A stretch of DNA of 64,000 nucleotides from Paenibacillus sp. EZ-K15 (GTDB lineage Bacteria; Bacillota; Bacilli; Paenibacillales; Paenibacillaceae), in NCBI RefSeq assembly GCF_002573715.1, contig NZ_PDHM01000009.1:84950-148949 (forward strand), given 5' to 3'. Numbering within the stretch: the first letter of the stretch is position 1; each line of letters opens with the position of its first letter. The position numbers and the translations under genes are program-made. The notes under the pieces are model-generated. The model was given only the letters and a program-made list of their open reading frames with translations, ran no database searches and was not told where the DNA came from. Of this stretch, positions 21,923 through 31,445 are shown piece by piece.

Positions 21923-23284
21923 GTGAAAAAGAGAAAAGGGCTTTACAGCTGGTTAACAGCCTTATTGCTGATAGCCGTTATAGTAAGCGGTTGCAGCAAT
22001 GCTGATGAAGGAAAGGGCGGTACTGCCACACCCGGCACCGGAGGCGATGAAGGGAAAAAGGTAGAAATCCTGCTCGGGTATTATTCCAGCGACAGCTCCG
22101 ATACGAAGATGAAGGAGCTGATCGAGCAGTTCGAAAAACAGCATTCGAACATTAAGGTGAAGACGCAAAGCGCGCCATACGGGCAGTTCTATCAAAAGCT
22201 GGATACGCAGATCGCGGCCGGCCAAGCGCCGGACGTATGGCTGTCCGACGGCGTCTACGTCATGAAATACGCCCAGCGGGGCGCCGCCAAGGATCTGACG
22301 GATTGGATCGCACGAGACCTGAAAGCCGACGAGTACTACGGCCTCGATTTTAATAAGGACGCGGACGGGCGCTATTGGGGTGTGCCGCAGGGCATTCAGG
22401 TCGGCGTGCTGTTTTACAACAAGGAGCTGTTTGATAAAGCAGGCGTAGCATATCCTTCGGATGAATGGACCTGGGAAGACCTGAAATCGTCGGCAGCCAA
22501 GCTGACGGTGGATGCCGGTGGAAAAACCGCTGAGGACAGCGGGTTTGACGCCGCAAGCGTGAATCAGTTCGGGCTGACGTTCTTCAGCATTACCGAAGGC
22601 TGGTTCTCCGTGATGAAATCCTACGGCGGCGGTGCCCTTGACGAGAAAGCGGAGAACTCCATCATCAATTCGCCGGAGAACAAGCAGGCGTTCGAATGGA
22701 TGGTCGACGGCATGCAGCGCGGCATCATTACGGATCCGGTCGACCTGAAGAGCTTCCAGAGCAATACCGCCGTGTTCCCAAGCGGATCGGCAGCCATGCG
22801 GATCGGCATCTATGCCCGGGTACAGGCAGCGAATGAAGCCGGCCTGAATTACGATGTGACGCTGCTGCCGAAGGGACCTGACGGCAAGCGAGTGTCCCCC
22901 GTCATCGCCAACTCATGGGTGATTAATCAGAAGTCGAGCGACGAGAAAGCCGAGGCTGCCTGGGAGTGGATTAAATACTGGGCTACGGAAGACGATGTGC
23001 AGAAGCAGTGGACCGAACTGGGTGAAGCCGTGCCCGTCAAAAAATCCGTAGCGGAATCCGAAGTGTTCCTCAAGGCGGGAGAGCAGCCGGCTAACCGCCA
23101 GGCCTTCCTGGATAGCCTGGAGTTCGCACAGACACTCGACAATAACGCGGTCTGGGAAGAATGGGTAGGCAAATTCAACGAACATGCGGAGCGTGCTTTC
23201 CTTGGGGATGCAACTATCGATCAAGCGCTCAGCGAAGCGGATGCTGCCGTTCAATCGATTCTCGATGATTTTTATAAAAAATAA
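21923..23284 (+). CDS. Sugar ABC transporter substrate-binding lipoprotein
   Basis: This 453-residue lipoprotein starts at GTG behind AGGGGGCGAGGA. The lipobox is VSGC near residue 24, followed by a low-complexity linker and a MalE-like family 1 fold (LLGYYSSDSSDTKMKELIEQFEKQHSNIKVK). It is the first gene of an operon running to 30144. The downstream NagA- and NagB-like genes suggest an N-acetylated amino sugar or its glycoside as ligand; this is inference. Confidence 0.93.
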   Translation: MKKRKGLYSWLTALLLIAVIVSGCSNADEGKGGTATPGTGGDEGKKVEILLGYYSSDSSDTKMKELIEQFEKQHSNIKVKTQSAPYGQFYQKLDTQIAAGQAPDVWLSDGVYVMKYAQRGAAKDLTDWIARDLKADEYYGLDFNKDADGRYWGVPQGIQVGVLFYNKELFDKAGVAYPSDEWTWEDLKSSAAKLTVDAGGKTAEDSGFDAASVNQFGLTFFSITEGWFSVMKSYGGGALDEKAENSIINSPENKQAFEWMVDGMQRGIITDPVDLKSFQSNTAVFPSGSAAMRIGIYARVQAANEAGLNYDVTLLPKGPDGKRVSPVIANSWVINQKSSDEKAEAAWEWIKYWATEDDVQKQWTELGEAVPVKKSVAESEVFLKAGEQPANRQAFLDSLEFAQTLDNNAVWEEWVGKFNEHAERAFLGDATIDQALSEADAAVQSILDDFYKK

Positions 23285-23313
23285 AACAAGGGTGGAAGAA
23301 AGGCGGGAGTGAA

Positions 23314-24279
23314 ATGGGCAATACATTAAACGACAATGCAGCACTCAAAGCCGATCCGATGCCGCACGGAAAGCCCGCCCGAAAACGGAAATGGGATCAT
23401 GAGGGGAGATGGGGGCTGCTCATGGCCTCCCCCTATTTTCTCCACTTTATCATCTTTGTGGCGGGTCCTCTCGCCGCATCCCTGTACTTCAGCTTTTCCG
23501 ATTACGATATGCTGAATCCGCCCGAGTGGAGCGGACTGGATAATTTCCGGCGCATGGCCGAGGATTCGATGTTCTGGCGTTCCCTGTGGAACACCTTGTA
23601 TTTTGCAGTTCTGTTCGTACCGCTCCAGACTTTTCTCGCTTTAGTACTGGCTGTCGCGCTAAACCAGCGTTTGAAAGGGCTTAAATGGTTTCGAATGGCC
23701 CATTTTATCCCGGTGATCTCCTCATGGACCGTCATCTTGTACGTCGCCGACGCCATATTCAACCCTCGCTTCGGTCTGGCGAACACGCTGCTTGCCAAGC
23801 TGGGGCTGGAAGGGCAAGGCTGGCTGCAGGACCCGAAGCTGGCCATTCCGCTGCTTGTCTTCATCGCGGTCTGGAAAGGGATCGGCTATATTATGGTCAT
23901 TTATCTGGCGGGTCTGCAGAGCGTTCCCGGGGATCTGTATGAAGCCGCGGAGATGGACGGTGCCGGAGCTTTACGCAAGTTCCGCTACATTACGGTTCCG
24001 TTGATCTCGCCGACCACCTTCCTGGTTGTCATCATGAGCACGATTTCCACCTTCCAGGCATTTGAACAGATTTATGTACTAACCGGCAGAGGCGACATCA
24101 GCTCGGCGGGAGGCCCGAATAACTCCAGTCTGGTCATGATGCTGTATTTATATCGTGAAGGGTTCACGTTTATGAGGATGGGTTATGCTTCCGCCATTGC
24201 CTGGGTTCTGTTCATGATCCTCTTCCTGTTGACGCTGATACAGCTCAGGGGTCAGAAGAAGTGGGTGCACTATGACTGA
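23314..24279 (+). CDS. Sugar ABC transporter permease, MalF type
   Basis: This is a 321-residue membrane permease with a basic N-terminal tail, about six hydrophobic helices and the EAA loop SVPGDLYEAAEMDGAGALRKF. It follows the binding-protein gene by 29 bases. Together with the next permease it forms the channel; no ATPase is encoded here, so a shared MsmX-like ATPase is expected. Confidence 0.93.
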   Translation: MGNTLNDNAALKADPMPHGKPARKRKWDHEGRWGLLMASPYFLHFIIFVAGPLAASLYFSFSDYDMLNPPEWSGLDNFRRMAEDSMFWRSLWNTLYFAVLFVPLQTFLALVLAVALNQRLKGLKWFRMAHFIPVISSWTVILYVADAIFNPRFGLANTLLAKLGLEGQGWLQDPKLAIPLLVFIAVWKGIGYIMVIYLAGLQSVPGDLYEAAEMDGAGALRKFRYITVPLISPTTFLVVIMSTISTFQAFEQIYVLTGRGDISSAGGPNNSSLVMMLYLYREGFTFMRMGYASAIAWVLFMILFLLTLIQLRGQKKWVHYD

Positions 24280-24339
24280 TCAAGCGATCAAGATGGAACT
24301 GCAGATATGGAACCGCATCGGAGGAAGGAGGAGCCTCAC

Positions 24340-25164
24340 ATGAGAAGAAAGCTGCTGGGAAAAAGCATCGGTTACGTGCTGATCGGGATCAGTTCGCTCA
24401 TCATGATCGTGCCGTTTCTGTCGGCGCTCATGAATTCATTGAAAACCTACAAGGAATATACAACCGTTCCGCCCCGCTGGATTCCCGAAGTATTCCAATG
24501 GACTAACTACGCGCAGGTGTTTCAGCTTGGGAATATTGGCGGCTACACGCTAAACAGCATCTTCGTAGCCGTATTGTCCGTCGTCGGCGCCCTGATCTCC
24601 TGCTCGATGGTCGGGTATGCGTTCGCAAGGCTGCGCTTTCCGCTGAAAAGTGCGCTGTTCGTGATGGTGCTGGGAACGATGATGATTCCGGCGGTGGTCA
24701 TCATCATCCCGCATTTCATCATTTTTAATAAGCTGAACATGCTGGATACGCTCACGCCGCTGTGGATTATCGAATGGCTGGCTCAGCCGTTTGGGATTTT
24801 CCTCATGCGGCAGGCTTTTATGAATATACCTAAGGAGTACGAGGAGGCGGCCAAGATGGAGGGCTGCAATCCGTTCCAGATTTACCTGCGAATTTTTATC
24901 CCGATGGCCAGGCCTACGCTGGCGACACTGGCGATCTTTACGTTTATGGGCAAGTGGAACGAGATTCTGACGCCTGTCATTTATTTGACCTCGAATGAGA
25001 AGTATACACTGCCCATCGGCATTCTCTCCTTATCAGGCCAATGGACCGGCAATGAACAGCTTATGATCGCGGCTGCACTCGTCAGTCTCGTTCCGATCCT
25101 GCTGGTATTCCTGTTTGCCGAGAAATATTTTGTACAGAACCACAATATGGCCGGGATTAAATAA
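24340..25164 (+). CDS. Sugar ABC transporter permease, MalG type
   Basis: The 274-residue protein has six membrane helices and the EAA loop NIPKEYEEAAKMEGCNPFQIY. The ATG at 24340 follows GGAGGAAGGAGGAG; an earlier in-frame ATG at 24307 overlaps that ribosome site. Its EAA loop carries Glu-Gly-Cys where most have Asp-Gly-Ala. It is the channel partner of the preceding permease. Confidence 0.92.
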   Translation: MRRKLLGKSIGYVLIGISSLIMIVPFLSALMNSLKTYKEYTTVPPRWIPEVFQWTNYAQVFQLGNIGGYTLNSIFVAVLSVVGALISCSMVGYAFARLRFPLKSALFVMVLGTMMIPAVVIIIPHFIIFNKLNMLDTLTPLWIIEWLAQPFGIFLMRQAFMNIPKEYEEAAKMEGCNPFQIYLRIFIPMARPTLATLAIFTFMGKWNEILTPVIYLTSNEKYTLPIGILSLSGQWTGNEQLMIAAALVSLVPILLVFLFAEKYFVQNHNMAGIK

Positions 25165-25204
25165 TGGAACGTTACTATCGGCTCCGGAAGGAGCCATGTC
25201 TGTG

Positions 25205-26092
25205 ATGGAAAGGATGAAAGACGAAATGAAAATAGCGGCATTCAGCGGATCACTCATCGACTACAGCGTCCATGAAGCGATGTCGATCGCGGCCGGGCTC
25301 GGTTTCGACGGAATCGAAATCGCCTGCCGCGAACCGCACTTAAGTCCGAAAGCTTCGCTGCCGCGGGTTCGCAAAATGAAGGCTGTTGCGGAAGGTCATG
25401 GCTTGGAGATTCCGGCATTGGCAGGTTATATGGGACATTTCTCGACAAGCGGAGATGCGGAATGCGCTGAGGCTTATGATCAGTTTTTGGGCCTGCTGGA
25501 ACGCGCGGTAATGTTGGAGGCGGGAATGATCCGGATCTTTCAGGGAGGGCCTAATGCTTTTCTGGCGGAGGATTATCATTATGCCAAGGCGGCTTTCTGG
25601 ATTCGGAAATGCGCGGAGGAAGCCCGCGCTGCGGGAAAACGGATCGTGCTGGAGATTCACAACCAGAGCCTGGTAGAGACGACAGATAGCGCTCTGCGAC
25701 TGCTGGATTTGATCGGCGATGATCAGGTTGGCCTGATTCATGACGCAGGGAATATGTACATCACGGACACGGAGTTTGGGGAAGCGTCGGTCCGGCAGCT
25801 CGGAAGCCGTTTGTTTCATGTGCACATCAAGGATGAACGGCGGATCGGGCAAGGGGGGGCGCCGGGAACGTTCAAGAATTTGACCCGTCACGGGGAAGAG
25901 TTCTTCCTGCAGTGCCGCCTTGGTGAGGGAGAAGTGGATCACGGCGGGCTGCTCAGGGGACTCCGGGAACAGCGGTACGCAGGCTGGCTTACGCTGGAAT
26001 GCGCAGCTCCCTATCCGCCGAAGGAACGGCTTGCTTATGATCTGTCGGTCATCAAGGAATGGCTGCAGGCTGTGGAGGTGTCGACAGGATGA
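25205..26092 (+). CDS. Sugar phosphate isomerase/epimerase-like TIM barrel
   Basis: This 295-residue AP-endonuclease-2-type TIM barrel reads KIAAFSGSLIDYSVHEAMSIAAGLGFDGIEIACREPHL at its start. Candidate metal ligands are Glu in LEIHNQSLVET, Asp in LIHDAGNMY, His in FHVHIKDE and Glu in LTLECAAPY. Members include sugar epimerases, inosose dehydratases and 3-keto-glycoside lyases. It is followed by two Gfo/Idh dehydrogenases, a grouping typical of oxidise-then-cleave or epimerise routes. The start is uncertain: ATG 25196, GTG 25202 and ATG 25205 share one AAGGAG. Confidence 0.85.
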   Translation: MERMKDEMKIAAFSGSLIDYSVHEAMSIAAGLGFDGIEIACREPHLSPKASLPRVRKMKAVAEGHGLEIPALAGYMGHFSTSGDAECAEAYDQFLGLLERAVMLEAGMIRIFQGGPNAFLAEDYHYAKAAFWIRKCAEEARAAGKRIVLEIHNQSLVETTDSALRLLDLIGDDQVGLIHDAGNMYITDTEFGEASVRQLGSRLFHVHIKDERRIGQGGAPGTFKNLTRHGEEFFLQCRLGEGEVDHGGLLRGLREQRYAGWLTLECAAPYPPKERLAYDLSVIKEWLQAVEVSTG

Positions 26093-27147
26093 CGGGGAAT
26101 GCGCGTAAATTTGGAATCATCGGCTGCCAGCATGCCCACATCGGCATGTTTATCGAGGAGATGCTGGCACTGGGCTACGAATGTGCAGGAGTATACGAAC
26201 CGGACAATAAGCCGTTAGCTCGTACACTCGCCGACCGGTACGGCCTGGAGCTGACGTGGGATCGGGAATCGCTGCTGAGCGATGAAGGAGTGAGTGTTAT
26301 CGGCTGCGCGGCCATCAACCATGAGAAGATGGATGTCATTGAGCTGTGCGAGCTGCATGGCAAACCTATCATGATCGACAAGCCCGCCGTGACGAATCGG
26401 GCGGGGCTGACCCGGCTGCGCGGCGTTCTGGAGCGGGGAAGGATTGAGGTAGGCATGATGCTCACCGAGCGTTTTCGTCCTTCCCTGCATACCGTTCAGC
26501 GGATGATCCGGGCGGGTGATCTGGGGGACATTGTCCATATCTCGATGCGTAAGCCGCATCGGCTAAATCCGGAAGCCAGGCCGGCCTGGCACTTTGACAA
26601 GTCACAATCCGGGGGCATCATTAACGATCTCTTCGTGCACGATTTTGACCTGTTACGGTGGCTGACGGGCCGGGAAGTGGAGACGACATCCGGTTATCTG
26701 GCGAAGAATATACTGCCTGAATATCCGACCTTCTATGATACGGCCGGCGTGCAGGTATTCATGGCTGGCGGCATAACGGCACAGCTTTACGCGGACTGGC
26801 ATACACCGGCAGGCAGCTGGACTTGGGGAGACGGACGGATATTCATTACGGGGACGCACGGCATTGCGGAAATTCGGCTGGAAGGTGATCCTTTATTATC
26901 GAGCAATGAGGTTGCGCTTGTGATCACCGATCAGGAGCTGCGCTCTTTGCTTTTGGCACCGCCTCCCCTCTCCCTTGCACAGGATTTCCTGAACCGGGTG
27001 GAGGGAGAAGAGGGCATCATCACGCATGACGATATTTATAAAGCCTCGGAGGCTACGGTAACTGCCGATGAGGAGGCTCGGATCCTGATCGGGAATAGGG
27101 AATGTATGCGACTTTCACCGCAAACAGAGCGTATTGAGGAGGCGTAG
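26089..27147 (+). CDS. Gfo/Idh/MocA family oxidoreductase
   Basis: This 352-residue NAD(P)-dependent dehydrogenase has an N-terminal Rossmann fold (FGIIGCQHAHIG), the motif PIMIDKPAVTNRAGL where most relatives have EKP, and a C-terminal Gfo/Idh domain. Its ATG overlaps the stop of the TIM-barrel gene (ATGA) and GGAGGTG lies upstream. It probably oxidises a sugar hydroxyl, often at C3, or acts on an inositol. It is distinctly different from the second dehydrogenase next to it. Confidence 0.88.
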   Translation: MTGNARKFGIIGCQHAHIGMFIEEMLALGYECAGVYEPDNKPLARTLADRYGLELTWDRESLLSDEGVSVIGCAAINHEKMDVIELCELHGKPIMIDKPAVTNRAGLTRLRGVLERGRIEVGMMLTERFRPSLHTVQRMIRAGDLGDIVHISMRKPHRLNPEARPAWHFDKSQSGGIINDLFVHDFDLLRWLTGREVETTSGYLAKNILPEYPTFYDTAGVQVFMAGGITAQLYADWHTPAGSWTWGDGRIFITGTHGIAEIRLEGDPLLSSNEVALVITDQELRSLLLAPPPLSLAQDFLNRVEGEEGIITHDDIYKASEATVTADEEARILIGNRECMRLSPQTERIEEA

Positions 27148-27152
27148 GATAC

Positions 27153-28181
27153 ATGACAAAGGAAAAGCTGCCCGTCCGATTCGGTATCATCGGCTGTGGG
27201 ATTATTGCGGATATTCATGCTCAGGGCATCTTGAATACGGAGGAAGCTGAGCTTGCCGCCGTATTCGATACGAAACGGGAATCTGCGGTCAAACTGACTG
27301 AAACGTACGGAGGAGATATCTGCGACACCTTGGAAGAACTGCTGGCACGCGAGGATGTGGAGGTAGTCTGTATCTGCACGCCAAGTGGAATGCATGCAGA
27401 TCAGACGGCGATGGTTGCCCGGGCGGGTAAACATGTGCTGGTGGAGAAGCCGATGGCGATCCGCCTTGACGATGTGGAGCGTATGATCGAGGTATGTGCG
27501 GAGAATGGTGTGCTGCTGGCAACCGTCTTTCCGAGGCGCATGTCCCCGCAGGCCCGATACGCCCGGCAGGTCATTCAAGAAGGACGGCTTGGGAAGCTTA
27601 GCTTATGCTCGGCGTATGTCATGCTGTACCGCGATCAAGCCTATTATGACAGTGCGGGCTGGCGCGGGACCTGGGAGATGGATGGCGGCGGGGCCATGAT
27701 GAATCAGGGAATTCACACGGTGGATATGCTGCAATGGCTCGTTGGACCCGTTGCCTCCCTGTCTGCGAAGGCCAAGGCCGTGCTGCGCAGCATCGAGGTC
27801 GAAGATACCGTTATTGCTGCGCTTGAATTTGCGAGCGGCGCGCTCGGCGTCATGGAGATTACGACGACGGCCTGCGACGGGAAAGGGCAGCGGCTGGTCA
27901 TCCATGGAGAGAAGGGTGTGCTCGTCATTGAAGAAGATACGATCGTATCCCTTGAGATCGATGGTCAGCAGGTTCAGCTGCCTGAATTCGAACCGTTTAA
28001 AGTTATACCTGACGGACACCGGCTGCAAATTCGAGATATGGCGCTTGCCGTTCGCGAAGGCCGCGAGCCTGTCATCACCGGGAAGGACGGCCTGCATTCA
28101 TTGGAGATTATTCTCGGCACATATGAAGCTTCCCGGCAGCGCAAGGAAATCAAACTGCAGCCCGGAATGCCGGTATTATAG
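27153..28181 (+). CDS. Gfo/Idh/MocA family oxidoreductase
   Basis: The 342-residue enzyme has FGIIGCGIIADIHAQGI for nucleotide binding, HVLVEKPMAIRLDDVERM with the family EKP Lys, and a C-terminal substrate domain with MDGGGAMMNQGIHTVDMLQWL, where the His is the usual catalytic position. It follows the first dehydrogenase by 5 bases behind GAGGAGG. Two such enzymes in one operon may work in opposite directions, one oxidising the imported sugar and one reducing the product. Confidence 0.9.
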   Translation: MTKEKLPVRFGIIGCGIIADIHAQGILNTEEAELAAVFDTKRESAVKLTETYGGDICDTLEELLAREDVEVVCICTPSGMHADQTAMVARAGKHVLVEKPMAIRLDDVERMIEVCAENGVLLATVFPRRMSPQARYARQVIQEGRLGKLSLCSAYVMLYRDQAYYDSAGWRGTWEMDGGGAMMNQGIHTVDMLQWLVGPVASLSAKAKAVLRSIEVEDTVIAALEFASGALGVMEITTTACDGKGQRLVIHGEKGVLVIEEDTIVSLEIDGQQVQLPEFEPFKVIPDGHRLQIRDMALAVREGREPVITGKDGLHSLEIILGTYEASRQRKEIKLQPGMPVL

Positions 28182-28196
28182 GGTGGAGGAGAGTCT

Positions 28197-28988
28197 ATGA
28201 TGTCTCAGCGCAGCATAAAGCCTGTTCTTGAAGACGTGCAAGAACAACTGAAGATTCGCGTTTATGACCAGCGCGAAGCGATGGGGAGAGCGGCAGCAGC
28301 CGATATCCGCGCGGCTATGCAGCGCCTGCTGGCAGAGAAAGAGCGCATTCGCATCGTCTTTGCAGCCGCCCCGTCCCAGAATGAGTGCCTGGCGGCGCTA
28401 GTTCAATCGGAAGGATTGGACTGGAGTCGGGTCACGGCTTTTCATATGGATGAATACATCGGCCTTCCTCCGTCGGCACCGCAGCGGTTCGGGAACTTTT
28501 TGTCTCGGCAGCTGTTTGATCTGGTATCTCCAGGAGAGGTGCATTTGATCGACGGCATGAATGATCCTGAGGCGGAGTGCGACAGATACAGCGGATTGAT
28601 TACCGCTGCGCCGATCGATATGGTGGTCCTGGGTATTGGCGAGAACGGGCATATCGCCTTCAACGATCCGCCCGTTGCCGATTTTGCGGATCCGTTATGG
28701 GTAAAGCGGGTGAAGCTGGACGAGGATTGCCGCCGACAGCAGGTGAATGACGGCTGTTTCGCAAGCTTGGAGGAGGTTCCGGAATACGCCCTTACGCTCA
28801 CCATTCCGGCGTTAATGTCAGGTGCCCATCTGTTCTGCGTCGTTCCGGGTGCAAGCAAGCGGGCAGCGGTACAAAGGACGCTGCACGGCGATATACACGA
28901 GGCCTGTCCTGCCAGCATTCTTCGAAGGCATGCGGATTGCAAGCTGTACGTGGACCGGGAGTCGTATGGGGAAATCCGGAATGGATAG
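28197..28988 (+). CDS. NagB-like glucosamine-6-phosphate deaminase family protein
   Basis: The 263-residue protein has the NagB fold with HMDEYIGL (Asp85) and GIGENGHIAFNDPP (His152). In E. coli NagB the corresponding loop is NDGHIAFNEP with catalytic Asp and Glu; here they are Asn150 and Asp157. The phosphate loop near residue 56 reads AAAPSQNE rather than the usual ATGSTP. It could be a deaminase/isomerase with altered specificity or a different sugar-phosphate enzyme. It overlaps the deacetylase gene, which supports an amino-sugar pathway. Confidence 0.8.
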   Translation: MMSQRSIKPVLEDVQEQLKIRVYDQREAMGRAAAADIRAAMQRLLAEKERIRIVFAAAPSQNECLAALVQSEGLDWSRVTAFHMDEYIGLPPSAPQRFGNFLSRQLFDLVSPGEVHLIDGMNDPEAECDRYSGLITAAPIDMVVLGIGENGHIAFNDPPVADFADPLWVKRVKLDEDCRRQQVNDGCFASLEEVPEYALTLTIPALMSGAHLFCVVPGASKRAAVQRTLHGDIHEACPASILRRHADCKLYVDRESYGEIRNG

Positions 28989-30144
28989 CCATACCCTTGT
29001 TCGTGTGGGCCGTCATTACGCAACAGGTGAGCGGATAAAGCTAACATGGACTCCTGACGGCCGGATCGAGCAGATGCTTCCGCACGATGGTGACGAGGAC
29101 GCCTGGATCGCTCCCGGACTTGTTGATCTTCAAATTAACGGCGGGTACGGCCATGATTTCAATTCCTTGCCGCTCACAACGGAGACGGTTATCCAGGCAA
29201 CCCGGCGTTTATGGGAAAAGGGTATAACGCTTTACTACCCAACCGTCATTACCAATGACGATGAAGAGATCGAACATTTGCTGCGGGTTATCGACGCCGC
29301 TTGCCTGGAGGATGAAGCGGTCGGTTCAACCATTGGCGGGATTCATTTGGAGGGCCCCTTTCTTTCTCCGGAGGAAGGGCCCAGGGGAGCCCATGATTCC
29401 CGGTACATCAAAGCGCCGGATTGGGCGTTGTTTACAAGATGGCAGGCGGCATCGGGAAATCGGATTCGGATCGTGACGCTATCGCCAGAGTGGCCGGAAG
29501 CTGCGAGTTTTATCCGGTCGTGCGTAGAGGCGGGAATCACGGTATCGATCGGGCACACCGCCGCGACGCCAGCGCAAATTCGGGATGCCGTGGAAGCGGG
29601 AGCGACGATGTCCACGCATCTTGGCAATGGCGCGCATCTAACGCTGCCGCGCCATCCGAATTATATATGGGAGCAGCTTGCGCAAGATCAGCTGTGGGCA
29701 GGGATCATCGCGGATGGGTACCATCTGCCGGACTCGGTCATCAAAGTGATGCTCCGCGCCAAGTCCTCCAAAGCGCTGCTCGTCAGCGATGCCGTCTATT
29801 TAAGCGGTATGCCGCCAGGCGAATACGAGACCCATATCGGCGGCAATGTCGTATTAACACCCGAAGGTCGATTGCATCTCGCCCGCAAGCCCGAGCTGTT
29901 GGCCGGCTCGGCCATGATGCTTGCCGATGCGGTATGGCGGCTGGCTCAGTCGGGGCTGTGCACGTTTCCTGAAGCTTGGGACATGGCTTCAACGCTGCCA
30001 GCGCAGGCGATGGGGAAAGCAGACCATTATGGATTAAAGAGAGGGGCGCAGGCCGACTTCGTGGTGTTGGAGAAGGAACAGGGAAGTCTTCGCATTGTGG
30101 AGACGATTAAGGGAGGGCATTCGGTTTACCGGGCGGCTCGTTAG
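28981..30144 (+). CDS. nagA: N-acetylglucosamine-6-phosphate deacetylase-like amidohydrolase
   Basis: From the ATG at 28981 (GGGGAAA upstream; an ATG at 28966 is also possible) the protein has 387 residues, normal for NagA. Motifs are PGLVDLQINGGYG, the metal-ligand Glu in HLEGPFLSPEEGPRGAHD, the His residues in IGHTAATP and STHLGNGAHL, and catalytic Asp in LVSDAVYLSGMPPGEY. It removes the acetyl group from an N-acetylamino sugar phosphate. It overlaps the NagB-like gene by 8 bases and is the last gene of the operon. Confidence 0.88.
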   Translation: MDSHTLVRVGRHYATGERIKLTWTPDGRIEQMLPHDGDEDAWIAPGLVDLQINGGYGHDFNSLPLTTETVIQATRRLWEKGITLYYPTVITNDDEEIEHLLRVIDAACLEDEAVGSTIGGIHLEGPFLSPEEGPRGAHDSRYIKAPDWALFTRWQAASGNRIRIVTLSPEWPEAASFIRSCVEAGITVSIGHTAATPAQIRDAVEAGATMSTHLGNGAHLTLPRHPNYIWEQLAQDQLWAGIIADGYHLPDSVIKVMLRAKSSKALLVSDAVYLSGMPPGEYETHIGGNVVLTPEGRLHLARKPELLAGSAMMLADAVWRLAQSGLCTFPEAWDMASTLPAQAMGKADHYGLKRGAQADFVVLEKEQGSLRIVETIKGGHSVYRAAR

Positions 30145-30211
30145 GTGTTAAAATAATGGACAGGATTCAAAGAGTTTTGAACGATGAACAAAAGTATCAT
30201 CCCGGGATGAA

Positions 30212-30245
30212 AAATATCGCTTCTTGAATTCAAGAAGCGATATTT
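30212..30245. terminator. Perfect palindrome downstream of nagA
   Basis: AAATATCGCTTCTTG and its exact complement flank AATT. The flanking A and T tracts make it a plausible bidirectional terminator between the nagA operon and the converging nucleotidyltransferase gene. Confidence 0.6.
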
Positions 30246-30406
30246 GCATTCGTTTTGATATCGATCAGTACGATCTACATGCCGATAAGACAGCCGACTT
30301 CTACGATTTTGATTGAAAAGCAGCAAACTAAGATGTGGAATCAAGTCTTAGTTGCCGCTATTCTTATATTGAACGAGTATGTATCGATTGTTCGATAGAA
30401 CTATCG

Positions 30407-31189
30407 TTACATTTCTTCGTAAACCTCTTCTAAATACTTAATGGATACATGTTGAGCTTCAGATTTTATTTGTATATCGTTTTCATATCCTCGTCTTAGT
30501 TTTAAATATAATGATATCGTATGCTTAATTGCGTTATAGCAACTTTCTTTTTCATGAAGAGCAATTGTTTTTCCCAGTTCCTCGATAAGTTCAGGAGCAT
30601 GTCTTTCAATTTTCCGTACCCCATTTGGAAGTGAATTGTGTTGCATTAAAATTAATGGACCAATAACAGCCTCTCTAACAAATGAAAGAAAGCTGATTAC
30701 TTCGAATAACTCTCCTCTGCCGAGTTTAGTAGCACCATAATGCATCCAAACCCAGAAACGGTCTTCAATCCATTGAAGATCGGGGGAAGGATAAGAAAAC
30801 TTGATTTCATTCAGCTGCTGTTCCAAAGAGGAATTTCGTTGCCATAACACAACAGGCTTTTCTACTCCATCCTTTATTTCTTCGATCGTTACAAATTTAA
30901 AATCAACATGAAGAGGGCCGTGGTACAAGCCAATGAGCAACCGTGGCTCACCTACATGTTCACCAGTAAACCCGGATAAAAGGTGACCAAATTCACCAGC
31001 TATTTGCAGCCTATTCATCATAATGTCCGTTTTAAAGGTTGGATCATAGACAAGAATCAAATCAAGATCGCTAAACTGATCCATCGTATTATTTCTCATT
31101 GACCCCCCAGCAAGTACACCTACAAATCGTTCGTCATCTTTTATCCTCTTTATAAGATTTTGAATAAACTCCTCATGTTGTTTTAACAT
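30407..31189 (-). CDS. AadK/ANT(6)-like nucleotidyltransferase
   Basis: The 260-residue protein carries the nucleotidyltransferase motif VGVLAGGSMRNNTMDQFSDLDLILVY (GGS...DxD) with a further acidic residue in HVDFKFV and a helical C-terminal part. It resembles aminoglycoside 6-adenylyltransferases but is shorter, so the acceptor could be an antibiotic or something else. The ATG at 31189 sits 8 bases after AGGAG; a GTG at 31198 overlaps that site. The gene is clearly more AT-rich than its neighbours, suggesting acquisition. Confidence 0.8.
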   Translation of the reverse strand: MLKQHEEFIQNLIKRIKDDERFVGVLAGGSMRNNTMDQFSDLDLILVYDPTFKTDIMMNRLQIAGEFGHLLSGFTGEHVGEPRLLIGLYHGPLHVDFKFVTIEEIKDGVEKPVVLWQRNSSLEQQLNEIKFSYPSPDLQWIEDRFWVWMHYGATKLGRGELFEVISFLSFVREAVIGPLILMQHNSLPNGVRKIERHAPELIEELGKTIALHEKESCYNAIKHTISLYLKLRRGYENDIQIKSEAQHVSIKYLEEVYEEM

Positions 31190-31334
31190 GCTTATCACTC
31201 CTGTAATTTGACCTATTAAAAATAGGTATTACGCCATCGTAACATAATTGATGAATCATATTCAATATTGATTATCTAATCGAAAGAGTTTTTCTTAGTT
31301 GATAAATTTATCTTACCAGGTAGCTTAATTAGGC

Positions 31335-31368
31335 AAAAAGACGAGCTTTAGATGGCTCGTCCTTTTTT
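31335..31368 (-). terminator. Intrinsic terminator
   Basis: GACGAGC and GCTCGTC flanked by A and T runs form a bidirectional hairpin. It serves the minus-strand regulator gene that ends at 31446. Confidence 0.8.
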
Positions 31369-31445
31369 GTTGGGAGTGGTGATGGTGTAGCATGTAATTG
31401 CCAATAATCAACTTATCTATATGCCAACCATGGTCTTCGCTGTCT

